From: Pseudomonadota bacterium
GTDB lineage: Bacteria; Pseudomonadota; Gammaproteobacteria; Steroidobacterales; Steroidobacteraceae
Assembly: GCA_018241505.1 (NCBI GenBank)
Contig: JAFEDS010000020.1
Location: 62,001 to 126,000, forward strand
Length of the DNA: 64,000 nucleotides
Direction of reading: 5' to 3'
In this document: positions 51,238-63,862 of the stretch, piece after piece
How the letters are laid out: every line of letters starts with the position of its first letter
Numbering within the stretch: the first letter of the stretch is position 1
Notes under the pieces: generated by a model
Database searches by the model: none
Seen by the model: the letters and a program-made list of their open reading frames with translations, nothing else
Told to the model about the DNA's origin: nothing
Translations under genes and position numbers: made by a program

Positions 51238-52125
51238 CTAACGCTCGAAACTGCCGCGGCCCCAATGAAGCTTGGAGCGCAGCAACTTGTAGTAATCGTG
51301 GCCCGCCGGGTGCAGCAGGGTAATGGATTCGGAGGCCGCCTCGACACACAGCCGGTCGCCTGGCTCGAGCTCACCGAGCACTGTGCCGTCGCAGGTTACC
51401 TGCGCACGGGTGTCAGGCCGCTCGAGCAGCCTCACTTCAATCCGTGACCGCGCCGACACCACGATCGGCCGGTCGGACAATGTATGGGGGCAGATGGGCG
51501 CGACTACGAGGACATCCAGATGCGGTTCGATGATGGGACCGCCGCACGACAGCGCATAGGCGGTCGAGCCGGTCGGGCTCGCAATGACGATCCCATCGCC
51601 AGCATGTGTGTTGACGTACGCGCCACCCAGAAGAGTTTCAAAGTCGAGCATTCGCCCAGTTACCAGTTTCTGCATCACAACGTCGTTGAGGGCGAGCGCC
51701 TCTGACACGCGGCCATCCGCGTAGTAGACACACGCGGCGAGCAATGGCCGTTTGTCGGGCGTCAGGCGACCTTCCAGCGCTGCATCGATGCAGGGGAACA
51801 TGTTCGTTGGCATGACATCCGTCAGAAATCCGAGCCGCCCACGGTTGACACCCAGCAGGGGCACGTTGTCACGCGCGACGAGCCGCGCCGCGTAGAGCAG
51901 GGTGCCATCACCGCCAATGGCTATGACCAGGTCGGCTGCTTTGCCGATGTCTGCCTCGGGCATCCGCACAATGCCGGTCGGATCGCCCGAATAAGTCGTT
52001 TCGGTGCTGATAATCACCTCGACCTGTCGGGACAGGAGGTGGGCTATCAGCCCGCTAACGGATTCCGCCACACGCGGGTCCGAGAATCTGCCGACCAGCG
52101 CGCACAGTCGCACAGGAAATCCCAT
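51238..52125 (-). CDS. nadK: NAD kinase
   Basis: The 295-residue product phosphorylates NAD to NADP. The GGDGT motif is in DLVIAIGGDGTLLYAARL, the adenine region has LALNDVVMQKL, and the Gly-rich GDGIVIASPTGSTAYALSCGGPII is diagnostic. ATG at 52123-52125 is used; a TTG one codon upstream is the longer alternative. It is transcribed divergently from hrcA and precedes recN by 4 bp, so recN may share its promoter. The palindromic repeat C and a small hairpin lie between it and hrcA. Confidence 0.96.
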   Translation of the reverse strand: MGFPVRLCALVGRFSDPRVAESVSGLIAHLLSRQVEVIISTETTYSGDPTGIVRMPEADIGKAADLVIAIGGDGTLLYAARLVARDNVPLLGVNRGRLGFLTDVMPTNMFPCIDAALEGRLTPDKRPLLAACVYYADGRVSEALALNDVVMQKLVTGRMLDFETLLGGAYVNTHAGDGIVIASPTGSTAYALSCGGPIIEPHLDVLVVAPICPHTLSDRPIVVSARSRIEVRLLERPDTRAQVTCDGTVLGELEPGDRLCVEAASESITLLHPAGHDYYKLLRSKLHWGRGSFER

Positions 52126-52135
52126 CAATTATCCT

Positions 52136-52152
52136 CGGCGCGCTTCGCGCCG
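52136..52152. other. Short perfect hairpin CGGCGCG-CTT-CGCGCCG
   Basis: A 7-bp inverted repeat with a 3-nt loop lies 11 bp upstream of the nadK start and just before repeat copy C. It may be a decayed part of that repeat or a local RNA structure in the nadK leader. There is no U-run. Confidence 0.4.
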
Positions 52153-52161
52153 TTATATGGA

Positions 52162-52200
52162 CGGGGTCACTTCGACCCCGTCGAACCCTGGCCGCAGGCC
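52162..52200 (+). repeat. Two-palindrome repeat element, copy C
   Basis: The plus strand reads palindrome GGGGTCACTTCGACCCC, linker GTCGAACCCT and palindrome GGCC-GCA-GGCC. This is nearly the same as copy B (41317, opposite strand) and has the same layout as copy A (24866). It lies in the nadK-hrcA divergent gap. Confidence 0.7.
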
Positions 52201-52377
52201 ATGACCAGGGGTCTTTGTAGCACGAGGCTGTGGCAGGGCCAATGTGCCCAAATGAGCGTCCCGGGGCACTTTGTGCGCGGGCGGCGTCAGGATTGCTTGA
52301 CGGTGACGGCCGCCATCGCTAGCGTGCCTGAAGGCAATTGGCAGGTCGAAGCGAAAAGGCACGCGCTGACCATCAAC

Positions 52378-53445
52378 ATGGCGCACGAAGGTCGAGAACA
52401 CGAGGCGTTGAGTGACCGTGCTCAAACCCTCCTGCGGATCCTGATAGAAAGCTACATCCGCGACGGCCAGCCCGTCGGCTCCCGCGTCCTGTCGCGCGAC
52501 TCCGGCCTGCAGTTGAGCTCAGCGACGATCCGCAATGTCATGGCGGACCTCGAGGAATACGGTTTCGTGTCCTCACCGCACACGTCCGCCGGACGCATCC
52601 CCACCGACAAGGGTTATCGCTTTTTCGTCGATACCCTGCTGCGCATGCAACCGCTCGACGATACCGCCATTGCTGAAATCCGCCGCCAGGTGATTGACAG
52701 CAAGCGCGACAGCTCCAAGGAGCTGATCGCCTCGGTTTCCCAGTTGTTGTCCCAGGTGACGAAGCTCGCGGGTGTCGTAACAGTGCCGCGCACGCAGCAG
52801 GCATCGATCACGCACATCGAGTTTGTGATCCTGTCCGAGAACCGCGTGCTCGCGGTGCTCGTATTCAACGATCGCGAAGTGCAGAACCGCATCATTCAGC
52901 TCGAGCGTTATTACGCGCCCGATGAGCTGCGCCGCGCCTCGAACTTTCTCAACGACCAGTTCCGCGGCCGCACCCTGAACCAGGTGCGTGACGAGATCCT
53001 GCGCCAGCTCGCCGAAACGCACGCCCACATGAACCAGATCATGCTGGATGCCATCTCCATGGCGCAGCACGTGTTCGAAGCGGGCGAGGGCGAAGACCGC
53101 CTCGAGTACGTGATCAAGGGCGAGACCAACCTCATGGGCGCCGCCGAGCTCACCAATGTCGAGAAGCTGCGGCGCCTGTTCGAAGCGTTCAATGAGAAAC
53201 GGGACTTCCTGCACCTGCTCGACAACAGCCTGAAGGCCGACGGAGTGCAGATCTTCATTGGGCACGAGTCGGGCTATCAGATTCTCGATGATTGCAGTGT
53301 CGTCACCGCGCCCTATGCGGCGGGCGACTCCGTCGTGGGCGTGGTGGGTGTCATCGGTCCCACCCGCATGGCCTACGAGCGGGTCATTCCAATCGTGGAC
53401 ATGACCGCAAAGTTGCTCGGCGCCGCCTTGAACTCCCGCCGCTGA
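52378..53445 (+). CDS. hrcA: Heat-inducible transcription repressor HrcA
   Basis: The 355-residue product represses class I heat-shock genes. The N-terminal winged helix is AQTLLRILIESYIRDGQPVGSRVLSRDSGLQLSSATIRNVMADLEEYGFV, followed by PHTSAGRIPTDKGYRFFVDTLL and the GAF-like dimerisation part to SGYQILDDCSVVTAPYAAGDSVVGVVGVIGPTRMAYERVIPIVD. ATG at 52378 is used; upstream in-frame sequence runs over the repeat and is not family-like. It heads the hrcA-grpE-dnaK-dnaJ cluster. I did not find a CIRCE operator (TTAGCACTC dyad) in the upstream gaps. Confidence 0.94.
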   Translation: MAHEGREHEALSDRAQTLLRILIESYIRDGQPVGSRVLSRDSGLQLSSATIRNVMADLEEYGFVSSPHTSAGRIPTDKGYRFFVDTLLRMQPLDDTAIAEIRRQVIDSKRDSSKELIASVSQLLSQVTKLAGVVTVPRTQQASITHIEFVILSENRVLAVLVFNDREVQNRIIQLERYYAPDELRRASNFLNDQFRGRTLNQVRDEILRQLAETHAHMNQIMLDAISMAQHVFEAGEGEDRLEYVIKGETNLMGAAELTNVEKLRRLFEAFNEKRDFLHLLDNSLKADGVQIFIGHESGYQILDDCSVVTAPYAAGDSVVGVVGVIGPTRMAYERVIPIVDMTAKLLGAALNSRR

Positions 53446-53537
53446 ACCTCAAGTAGCCGGCATCAATTGTTTTGAGGCATCCTGCGCCCCCCTCTTTGGG
53501 GGACCAGAGAGCCTTTGCCAGATATCAGGAGGTATGA
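53446..53537 (+). promoter_or_regulatory. hrcA-grpE gap, possible heat-shock promoter
   Basis: TTTTGAGG at about 53470 and the C-run CCCCCCTCT at about 53487 are spaced like a weak sigma32 -35/-10 pair, and a small CCCCC...GGGGG hairpin overlaps it. AGGAGG lies directly before the grpE start. The promoter is tentative. Confidence 0.35.
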
Positions 53538-54092
53538 ATGAACGCGGACGAGGCTGGACAAGAGCGGGCGGGGGCAACCGGCGAGGCGACCGCCATCCTT
53601 CCCGAGACAGCGACCCAGCTCGTCGAGCTCGAGCGCCTGCAGCGGGCATTGGCTGACGCGGAAGAGCGGGCGAAAAATCACTGGGATCAGTACCTGCGGG
53701 CCGTCGCGGACCTGGACAACGTTCGCAAGCGAGCGCAGCGCGACATTGAGTCGGCCAACCGCTACGGGCTGGAGAAATTCGCGCAGGAGCTGCTCCCGGT
53801 CTGGGACAGCCTGGAGCTTGCAGTGCAAAACGCGGGCAAGGCCACCGACGTTCGTACCCTGGTGCAGGGCCAGGAAGCCACTCTCCAGCTTCTGTCAAAG
53901 GCCCTGAAAAAGATCGGTGTGGCCGCCATCAACCCCCAGGGCGAGCCTTTCGATCCCGCCCGGCACGAGGCCATGATGGCGCAGGAATCCCCCACCGCCG
54001 AGCCGAACTCGGTGCTGCAGGTGGTCCAGCCCGGCTATGAGCTCAACGGCCGGGTCCTGCGGCCCGCCAGGGTCATTGTCTCGAAGGGCTAG
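53538..54092 (+). CDS. grpE: Nucleotide exchange factor GrpE
   Basis: The 184-residue product is GrpE. The N-terminal region is acidic and helical, with the long coiled coil around LVELERLQRALADAEERAKNHWDQYLRAVADLDNVRKRAQRDIESANRYGLEKFAQELLPVWDSLE. The C-terminal beta part has INPQGEPFDPARHEAMM and VLQVVQPGYELNGRVLRPARVIVSKG. It releases ADP from DnaK. It has a strong AGGAGG site. It lies between hrcA and dnaK, in the order usual for this cluster. Confidence 0.97.
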   Translation: MNADEAGQERAGATGEATAILPETATQLVELERLQRALADAEERAKNHWDQYLRAVADLDNVRKRAQRDIESANRYGLEKFAQELLPVWDSLELAVQNAGKATDVRTLVQGQEATLQLLSKALKKIGVAAINPQGEPFDPARHEAMMAQESPTAEPNSVLQVVQPGYELNGRVLRPARVIVSKG

Positions 54093-54132
54093 GCGCCCCC
54101 GCTCGAGCAGCATTTTTTTGCAATCGCCTCTA

Positions 54133-54160
54133 CTTGAATAGGTAGGGGCAAGCACCCAAC
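54133..54160 (+). promoter_or_regulatory. Sigma32-like promoter upstream of dnaK
   Basis: CTTGAA at 54133-54138 and CCCAAC at 54155-54160, 16 bp apart, fit the heat-shock consensus (CTTGAA, then CCCCAT-like). It lies 48 bp before the dnaK start, so dnaK can be induced separately from grpE. Confidence 0.6.
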
Positions 54161-54208
54161 AAGTGTGACTATTACTGGAACACAACTGATTTTTCGCGGA
54201 GTAAACCA

Positions 54209-56164
54209 ATGGGTAAGGTAATCGGCATCGACCTCGGGACCACCAATTCCTGCGTGGCCATCATGGAGGGCGGGAAGCCTCGCGTGATCGAGAACAGCGA
54301 GGGCGACCGCACGACTCCTTCCGTCATTGCATTCAGCAAGGACGGTGAAGTCCTGGTGGGCCAGCCGGCCAAGCGCCAGGCGGTAACCAATCCTTCGAAT
54401 ACCCTGTTCGCCATCAAGCGTCTGATCGGCCGCAAGTTCGAGGACGAGATCGTGCAGCGGGACATCAAAATGGTCCCCTACAAGATCGTGAAGGCCGACA
54501 ACGGCGACGCGTGGGTTGAGGTCCAGGGCAAGAAGATGGCGCCCCAGGAGATCTCCGCGCGCGTGCTCATGAAAATGAAGAAGACCGCCGAGGACTATCT
54601 GGGTGAGCCGGTCACCGAGGCCGTCATCACCGTTCCGGCGTACTTCAACGACTCGCAGCGCCAGGCGACCAAGGACGCCGGCCGCATCGCGGGCCTCGAA
54701 GTGAAGCGCATCATCAACGAGCCGACCGCGGCCTCGCTCGCCTATGGCGAGGACAAGGCCGGCAAGGACCGCAAGATTGCGGTGTACGACCTGGGTGGCG
54801 GTACCTTCGACGTCTCCATCATCGAGATTGCGGAAGTCGACGGCGAGCGCCAGTTTGAAGTGCTCTCCACCAACGGCGACACCTTCCTGGGTGGCGAAGA
54901 TTTTGACCTGCGCATCATCAACTTCCTGGGCGATGAATTCCTCAAGGAGTCCGGTGTCGACGTCCGTAAGGACCCGCTCGCCATGCAGCGCCTGAAGGAA
55001 GCCGCCGAGAAGGCGAAAATCGAGTTGTCCTCGACGCAGCAGACCGATATCAACCTGCCGTACATCACGGCCGATGCCTCGGGCCCGAAGCATCTCAACA
55101 TCAAGCTGACCCGCGCGAAGCTCGAGTCGCTGGTGGAAGACCTGGTGCAGAAGACCGTCGGTCCGTGCCGGACGGCAATGAAGGACGCCGGTGTGTCCTC
55201 GAGCGATATCGCCGAGGTCATCCTGGTCGGCGGCCAGACCCGTATGCCGCTCGTCCAGAAGTACGTGAAGGACTTCTTCAACAAGGAGCCGCGCAAGGAC
55301 GTCAACCCGGATGAGGCGGTTGCCGTGGGTGCCGCGATCCAGGCGGGCGTGTTGGCCGGTGAGGTGAAGGATGTCCTGTTGCTCGACGTCACTCCGCTGT
55401 CCCTGGGCATCGAGACCCTCGGCGGGGTCATGACGAAGCTGATCGAGAAGAACACCACGATTCCGACCAAGGCATCGCAGACCTTCTCGACCGCCGATGA
55501 CAATCAAACTGCGGTGACCATCCATGTACTGCAGGGTGAGCGCGATCGTGCGGCTGACAACAAGTCGCTGGGCAAGTTTGACCTGAGTGAGATTCCGCCC
55601 GCGCCGCGCGGCATGCCGCAGGTGGAAGTGTCCTTCGACATCGATGCCAACGGCATTCTGAACGTGTCGGCGAAGGACAAGGCCACGGGCAAGGAACAGA
55701 AGATTGTCATCAAGGCCTCGACCGGACTGAACGAGGAGGAGATCAAACGGATGGTGCGCGATGCCGAGGCGCACGCCGAAGAGGACAAGAAGTTCCGCGA
55801 GTTGGTGGAGGTTCGCAACAAGGCGGACGGTCTCACCCACTCCGTGGAGAAGACCCTCAAGGAACTGGGTGACAAGGTGGATGCCGGCGAGCGTGCCAAA
55901 GTGGAGTCGGCGATCTCGGATCTGCGTTCCGCGCTGAAGAGCGACGACAAGAACGTGATCGAGAAGAAGACGGACGCGTTGGCACAGGCGTCCGCTGCAA
56001 TTGCACAGCGCGCCTATGCTTCGGAGCAGGGTGCCCCGGGTGCGGGTGCAGGCCCGGAGGCGGGTGCGGCGGGCGCAGGCGCGCAGGGTGGCGCAGCCGG
56101 CCGCGACGACGTCGTCGATGCCGAGTTCGAAGAAGTGAAGGACAAGGACCGCAAAGCTTCGTAA
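54209..56164 (+). CDS. dnaK: Chaperone DnaK (Hsp70)
   Basis: The 651-residue product has all Hsp70 signatures: [20 protein letters not shown] at the start, [35 protein letters not shown] and the substrate domain from about residue 390 ([27 protein letters not shown]). The C-terminal lid is followed by a Gly/Ala-rich tail (about residues 605-640) and ends with the typical acidic [17 protein letters not shown]. It is 81 bp from dnaJ, separated by a strong terminator-like hairpin. Confidence 0.98.
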   Translation: MGKVIGIDLGTTNSCVAIMEGGKPRVIENSEGDRTTPSVIAFSKDGEVLVGQPAKRQAVTNPSNTLFAIKRLIGRKFEDEIVQRDIKMVPYKIVKADNGDAWVEVQGKKMAPQEISARVLMKMKKTAEDYLGEPVTEAVITVPAYFNDSQRQATKDAGRIAGLEVKRIINEPTAASLAYGEDKAGKDRKIAVYDLGGGTFDVSIIEIAEVDGERQFEVLSTNGDTFLGGEDFDLRIINFLGDEFLKESGVDVRKDPLAMQRLKEAAEKAKIELSSTQQTDINLPYITADASGPKHLNIKLTRAKLESLVEDLVQKTVGPCRTAMKDAGVSSSDIAEVILVGGQTRMPLVQKYVKDFFNKEPRKDVNPDEAVAVGAAIQAGVLAGEVKDVLLLDVTPLSLGIETLGGVMTKLIEKNTTIPTKASQTFSTADDNQTAVTIHVLQGERDRAADNKSLGKFDLSEIPPAPRGMPQVEVSFDIDANGILNVSAKDKATGKEQKIVIKASTGLNEEEIKRMVRDAEAHAEEDKKFRELVEVRNKADGLTHSVEKTLKELGDKVDAGERAKVESAISDLRSALKSDDKNVIEKKTDALAQASAAIAQRAYASEQGAPGAGAGPEAGAAGAGAQGGAAGRDDVVDAEFEEVKDKDRKAS

Positions 56165-56177
56165 AGTGACGAAGGCG

Positions 56178-56217
56178 AACGGGGCTCACTGCACCAGTGA
56201 GCCCCGTTGTTCTATTT
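56178..56217 (+). terminator. Intrinsic terminator after dnaK
   Basis: A perfect 14-bp stem, AACGGGGCTCACTG with its complement, encloses a 3-nt loop and is followed by TTGTTCTATTT. It lies 14 bp after the dnaK stop and 29 bp before dnaJ. It should make dnaJ less abundant than dnaK unless readthrough is frequent. Confidence 0.8.
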
Positions 56218-56245
56218 CAGGGTTGGGTCTGGTTGATCGACACGC

Positions 56246-57388
56246 ATGTCCAAACGCGACTACTACAAGGTACTCGACGTACCTAAAACCGCGACCGAAG
56301 CGGAAATCAAAAAGGCGTATCGACGCCTGGCAATGAAGTTCCATCCGGACCGCAACCCCAATGACAAAGACGCCGAAGAGCGCTTCAAGGAAGCGAAGGA
56401 AGCCTGTGAGGTCCTGACCGACACCCAGAGGCGGGCCATTTACGATCAGCATGGTCACGCGGGCATTGAAGCCGCCTCACGGGGCGGCGGCCGCGGTGGG
56501 TTTTCCGGCGGCGATGCCTTCAGCGATATTTTCGGCGACGTGTTTGGTGACATTTTCGGCGCGCGGCGCGGCGGCGATCCCCGGACCCAACAGTTTCGCG
56601 GCGCCGACCTGCGTTTCGAGCTGGAGCTCGATCTCGATCAGGCCGTGTTTGGTTATGCGGCGGAGATCGAGGTTCCCAAGCTGTCGGAATGCGAGACCTG
56701 TCATGGTAGCGGGTCGGCCAAGGGCAGCACGGCCGCGGCCTGCGATACCTGCGGCGGTTCCGGACAGATCCGGATCTCCCAGGGATTTTTCCAGCTTCAG
56801 CAAACATGTCCGCGTTGCCGCGGTAACGGCACGATCATCAAGAACCCTTGCGACACCTGTCTCGGACAAGGGCGTGTGCGGCGGACGCGCAAACTATCAG
56901 TCAAAGTTCCCGCAGGCGTCGACACGGGAGATCGCATTCGCCTGAGCGGCGAGGGTGAGGCGGGACGCAACGGGGGTCCGTCGGGCGACCTGTACGTCGA
57001 GGTCAATGTTCGTGAGCATGCGATCTTCGAGCGAGATGGTGAGCATCTGAGCTGCGAGGTTCCCGTCAGCTTTGCCACGGCCGCCCTGGGTGGAACGGTC
57101 GATGTGCCGACTCTCGATGGCGATGTCACTTTGAAGGTGCCGGCCGAAACTCAGTCGGGTCGTGTTTTCCGATTACGCGACAAAGGCGTCAAGCCCGTGC
57201 GTGGCGGTGCCCGCGGCGATCTCTTTTGCCGGGTTGTCGTCGAGACGCCCGTGCATCTGTCATCCGAACAGAAAGAGCTGATTCGCAAGCTCGAAGACAC
57301 CCTCAAACAGAATTCAGACCGTCACGCACCGCGAGAGCAGGGATTCTTCGAGGGCGTGAAGCGCTTCTTCTCCAGCGGCGCCAAGTGA
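56246..57388 (+). CDS. dnaJ: Chaperone DnaJ (Hsp40)
   Basis: The 380-residue product has the complete type I layout: a J domain with KFHPDRNPN (HPD near residue 33), a Gly/Phe-rich region ([17 protein letters not shown]), four CxxCxGxG zinc repeats ([32 protein letters not shown]) and the C-terminal substrate domain. It presents clients to DnaK. The last 4 bp overlap the start codon of dapB (GTGA), an arrangement found in several gammaproteobacteria. Confidence 0.97.
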   Translation: MSKRDYYKVLDVPKTATEAEIKKAYRRLAMKFHPDRNPNDKDAEERFKEAKEACEVLTDTQRRAIYDQHGHAGIEAASRGGGRGGFSGGDAFSDIFGDVFGDIFGARRGGDPRTQQFRGADLRFELELDLDQAVFGYAAEIEVPKLSECETCHGSGSAKGSTAAACDTCGGSGQIRISQGFFQLQQTCPRCRGNGTIIKNPCDTCLGQGRVRRTRKLSVKVPAGVDTGDRIRLSGEGEAGRNGGPSGDLYVEVNVREHAIFERDGEHLSCEVPVSFATAALGGTVDVPTLDGDVTLKVPAETQSGRVFRLRDKGVKPVRGGARGDLFCRVVVETPVHLSSEQKELIRKLEDTLKQNSDRHAPREQGFFEGVKRFFSSGAK

Positions 57389-58173
57389 TCCGCGCGGCCA
57401 TCATCGGCGTCAGCGGCAGGATGGGCCAGGCGCTCGTACGCGCCGCCGCTTCAGAGTCCATCGAAATCACCGCCGCAGTGGCCTCGGCCAAAAGCGAAGC
57501 TCTTGGGAAAGACGCCGGTGTGCTTGCGGGCGTTACCCCGTTGGGCGTCACGGTGACAGCCGATCTGCCCGCGGCGCTGGGCGCAGCCGATGTCGCGATC
57601 GATTTCTCGAACGCCGCCGCGACCCAATCCAACCTCGCCGCGTGCCGCCAGGCGCGTAAGCCGCTTCTGATTGGAACCACGGGCTTCAGCCTCGACTCGG
57701 AGCTCCAGGAAGCTGCTCGGGAGATTCCAGTGCTGGTGGCTCCGAATACCAGTCTCGGTGTGACCTTGCTGATTGAGCTGGTCCGCCAGGCGGCGGCTGC
57801 GTTACCCGCGGCATTCGATATCGAAATCATCGAAGCTCACCACCGGATGAAAAAAGATGCCCCCTCGGGAACGGCCCTGGCCCTCGGGCAGGCGGCCGCG
57901 CAGGGCCGCGCGCAGCCCCTGGACGGTGTCCGCCAGGAGGGCGCGGCCCGCAGGGGCGCCGAAATCGGCTTTGCCGTGGTTCGGGCGGGAGACATTGTGG
58001 GTGAGCACAGTGTGCTTTTCGCCGGAATGGGGGAGAGCCTCACTCTGAGCCACCGTGCCACCGACCGGGCGATCTTTGCCCGGGGCGCCCTCCAGGCTGC
58101 TGCCTGGCTCGAGTCCCGGGCGCCCGGACAATATTTCATGCGCGATTTATTCACTCATAAATCAGGCAGTTGA
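57385..58173 (+). CDS. dapB: 4-Hydroxy-tetrahydrodipicolinate reductase
   Basis: The 262-residue product catalyses the second committed step of lysine and diaminopimelate synthesis. The nucleotide-binding motif is [19 protein letters not shown], the ligand region is LLIGTTGFS and [12 protein letters not shown], and the active-site signature is [19 protein letters not shown]. The start is GTG at 57385, overlapping the dnaJ stop. The gene ends 219 bp before carA; this gap holds the carAB leader. Confidence 0.96.
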   Translation: MIRAAIIGVSGRMGQALVRAAASESIEITAAVASAKSEALGKDAGVLAGVTPLGVTVTADLPAALGAADVAIDFSNAAATQSNLAACRQARKPLLIGTTGFSLDSELQEAAREIPVLVAPNTSLGVTLLIELVRQAAAALPAAFDIEIIEAHHRMKKDAPSGTALALGQAAAQGRAQPLDGVRQEGAARRGAEIGFAVVRAGDIVGEHSVLFAGMGESLTLSHRATDRAIFARGALQAAAWLESRAPGQYFMRDLFTHKSGS

Positions 58174-58230
58174 GAAATACGCTGCGGAGTTTTACCCCTT
58201 TTTTTCCAAGCATCGTGCATACGATTTTCC

Positions 58231-58287
58231 ATGGACACATCGCGCCGTATGCCCGTAAAATTTCCGCCTAATCCGAGTTCGGGTTAG
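58231..58287 (+). CDS. Possible 18-codon carAB leader peptide
   Basis: An ATG at 58231 opens a frame of 18 codons with two adjacent Arg codons and a Pro/Ser-rich end, and stops 11 bp before the terminator hairpin. A short pyrimidine-rich run (eight T, 58199-58206) precedes it. No good ribosome site is visible, which weakens the call. Similar leader/terminator pairs upstream of carAB are known to respond to pyrimidines in some pseudomonads. Confidence 0.35.
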   Translation: MDTSRRMPVKFPPNPSSG

Positions 58288-58298
58288 TCCAATGCAAG

Positions 58299-58336
58299 GC
58301 GGGAGGATGTTCGTGAGAACTCCTCCCGCTTTGTAT
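58299..58336 (+). terminator. Candidate carAB attenuator hairpin
   Basis: A 9-bp GC-rich stem (GCGGGAGGA with TCCTCCCGC, 13-nt loop) is followed by TTTGTATAT and lies 57 bp before the carA start. An upstream imperfect hairpin (CTAATCCGA with TCGGGTTAG, 58268-58287) could compete with it or pause polymerase. It could also simply end the dapB transcript. Confidence 0.6.
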
Positions 58337-58392
58337 ATCTGCCCCTCGAAGATCTCGCGTCATTTCCAGTTTTTTGCAGGGGATAGTCACTA

Positions 58393-59552
58393 GTGAGCGT
58401 AACCGCTGTGCTGGCGCTGGCGGATGGAACCATCTTCCGCGGCCAGTCAATCGGAGCCAAAGGCAACACCACCGGCGAAGTCGTTTTCAACACCGCGTTG
58501 ACGGGCTATCAGGAAATTCTCACTGACCCGTCATACGCACGCCAGATCGTCACTCTCACCGTTCCGCACATCGGCAACACCGGTACAACACCGGAAGATC
58601 TCGAGGCCGCGCAGATTTATCCGGCCGGACTCGTGATCCGCGACCTCCCGCTGCTGCGCAGTAACTGGCGATCCAATGAATCACTGACGGAATTCCTGGA
58701 ACGCGGCAAAGTCGTCGCGATTTCCGGCGTGGACACGCGCAAGCTGACACGCATCCTGCGCGAGAAGGGCGCGCAGTCCGGTTGCATCATGACCGGCGAG
58801 AAGGTGGATGAGACCGCGGCCATCAAGTTGGCGCGCAAATTTCCGGGTTTGAAGGGCATGGACCTGGCCAAGGTTGTGACCGCGAAACGCAGCTTCCAGT
58901 GGAACGAAGGCAGCGTGTGGCCGGAGAACCTGCGCGCGCCGATCCGCTCCCACCAGCGCATGCATGTCGCGGCCTATGATTTCGGTGTCAAACGCAACAT
59001 CCTCCGAGTCCTGTCAGACTACGGTTGCCGCGTCACAGTCGTGCCTGCGCAGACCAGCGCGGAAGAGGTCATAGCCCTGAATCCGGATGGCGTGTTTCTT
59101 TCCAACGGCCCCGGCGATCCGGAGCCTTGCGACTACGCAATCAACGCCACGCGCAAGATCCTGGAGACGGACCTGCCGGTGTTTGGTATTTGCCTCGGTC
59201 ACCAGATCCTCGGGCTCGCGGTCGGTGCGAAAACCATCAAAATGAAGTTCGGCCATCACGGCGCGAATCACCCCGTACAGGATCTCGACTCCGGCCGCGT
59301 CTTCATTACCAGTCAGAATCACGGCTTCGCGGTGGATGAGGCGACTCTGCCGGCCAATGTCAGACCCACACATCGCTCTTTGTTCGATGGTTCACTGCAG
59401 GGCATTGCCCTGAAGGACAAGGCGGCCTTCAGCTTTCAGGGCCACCCGGAAGCGAGCCCCGGTCCCCACGACCTCAAGCCGCTGTTTGAACGCTTCAACC
59501 ACCTCATGCTGCGCCGTCTGCAGGCCCAGCTCAAAGCAGCGGGAGGGCGGTA

Positions 59553-59553
<1 letters not shown>
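58393..59553 (+). CDS. carA: Carbamoyl-phosphate synthase small subunit
   Basis: The 386-residue product is the glutamine amidotransferase subunit that supplies ammonia for carbamoyl phosphate (arginine and pyrimidine synthesis). The N-terminal domain begins [39 protein letters not shown]. The class I amidotransferase domain has the nucleophile in [15 protein letters not shown] and the His/Glu in [13 protein letters not shown]. The start is GTG at 58393. It overlaps carB by one base (TAATG), so the two subunits are coupled. Confidence 0.97.
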
Positions 59554-62776
<3,223 letters not shown>

Positions 62777-62780
<4 letters not shown>

Positions 62781-63256
62781 AACGCACACCAATGACTTTG
62801 CGCGGCGCCGAGGCGCTGCGCGCTGAGCTGAAAAAACTGAAGACCGAGTCGCGGCCGAACGTGATCAAGGCGATTGCCGAGGCACGCGGCCATGGCGACC
62901 TGTCCGAAAACGCCGAGTACCACGCGGCCCGCGAGCAGCAGGGCTTTATTGAAGGCCGCATCAGCGAGATCGAGGGCAAGCTGGGCACCGCCGAGATCAT
63001 CGACCCCACCAAGCTCGTCACGAACGGCAAGGTGGTGTTCGGGGCCGTCGTTGAGCTCGACGACCAGGACGACGCCAACCATCACATGACCTACCAGATC
63101 GTCGGTGAGGACGAGGCGGACATCCGCGAAGGGCGCATATCCATTACCTCGCCGATTGCGCGGGCACTGGTCGGGAAGTCCGAAGGCGACGTCGTGGATG
63201 TGACGGCGCCGGGCGGAATCAAGTCCTACGAGATCGTCGCCGTTCGGTACGAATAG
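62777..63256 (+). CDS. greA: Transcription elongation factor GreA
   Basis: The 159-residue product rescues backtracked RNA polymerase by stimulating transcript cleavage. It has the N-terminal coiled coil ([61 protein letters not shown]), including the acidic tip residues in GDLSENAEY, and the FKBP-like C-terminal domain ending [17 protein letters not shown]. It starts with an ATGA overlap on the carB stop, as in E. coli and related species where greA is near carAB. Confidence 0.97.
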
Positions 63257-63302
63257 GGCGGAAAAAGACCCGGGCTGCGCGCGGACAGTACCGCGCCATA
63301 GC

Positions 63303-63782
63303 CTAATCCGGTATCACGATGCGTTGCAGCGTGGCATTGGGCCTATAAAGCACCGCCACGTTGCCAATCCGGTGCACCAGCGCGCTGGCTGTCCGTTGAG
63401 CCAGGTCGGTGAACAGCGAATCCCGGGCCTCCCGATCGCCTCCGGGCCCTTTGACCTTGATCAGCTCATGGTCATGCAGGGCACGGGCGGTCTCCGCGGC
63501 GAGCGCCTCTGTGAGCCCGGCATTGCCCAGGCGGATCAGAGGTTTCAGGTCATGGGCGAGGCCCCGCAGGTGACGGCGTTGCTTCTCGGAGAGCTCCGGG
63601 GCAACCGGAGGGGCTGCAGCAGCGGCTTGGTCCTCGCTGGGAACACGCTTTTTGCGTGGCTTGGGTGGCGTGCCACCTGCTCGTACGCGCTTGGGTTTAT
63701 AGAGGCTGCTGCCCGCAGGCCGGGCGGCACCTGGGCGGGAAGACGGCCGGACACGGCGGGAAGGGATGTATTTCTGGGTCAT
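63303..63782 (-). CDS. yhbY: YhbY-family (CRM-domain) ribosome assembly protein with basic N-terminal extension
   Basis: The 159-residue product ends in a CRM/YhbY domain (about residues 63-159): LSEKQRRHLRGLAHDLKPLIRLGNAGLTEALAAETARALHDHELIKVKGPGGDREARDSLF, with the GxxG-like RNA-binding loop. E. coli YhbY is about 97 residues, so the first 60 residues here, very rich in Arg, Pro, Lys and Ala, are an extension, possibly an added RNA-binding tail. An internal start could produce the short form. It converges on greA and lies near carAB as usual. Confidence 0.9.
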   Translation of the reverse strand: MTQKYIPSRRVRPSSRPGAARPAGSSLYKPKRVRAGGTPPKPRKKRVPSEDQAAAAAPPVAPELSEKQRRHLRGLAHDLKPLIRLGNAGLTEALAAETARALHDHELIKVKGPGGDREARDSLFTDLAQRTASALVHRIGNVAVLYRPNATLQRIVIPD

Positions 63783-63862
63783 TGCCCCATTGTAGTCGGA
63801 ACGCGGGCGGGAACTTTGGCCGTCAACGGGTCTTGAACCCCGCAGGCTTTGCCCTGATCAAG

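Noticed and set aside
52126-52377. CIRCE operator upstream of hrcA.
   Set aside because: No TTAGCACTC-N9-GAGTGCTAA-like dyad was found there or before grpE or dnaK; only a sigma32-like promoter before dnaK is supported.
54089-55840. 583-codon minus-strand frame opposite dnaK.
   Set aside because: It is a shadow of dnaK caused by its codon bias; such antisense frames are common opposite Hsp70 genes and have no independent support.
63820-63850. Fourth copy of the two-palindrome repeat (TTGAACCCCGCAGGC).
   Set aside because: Only the linker-like word and part of the second arm match; neither palindrome is complete.
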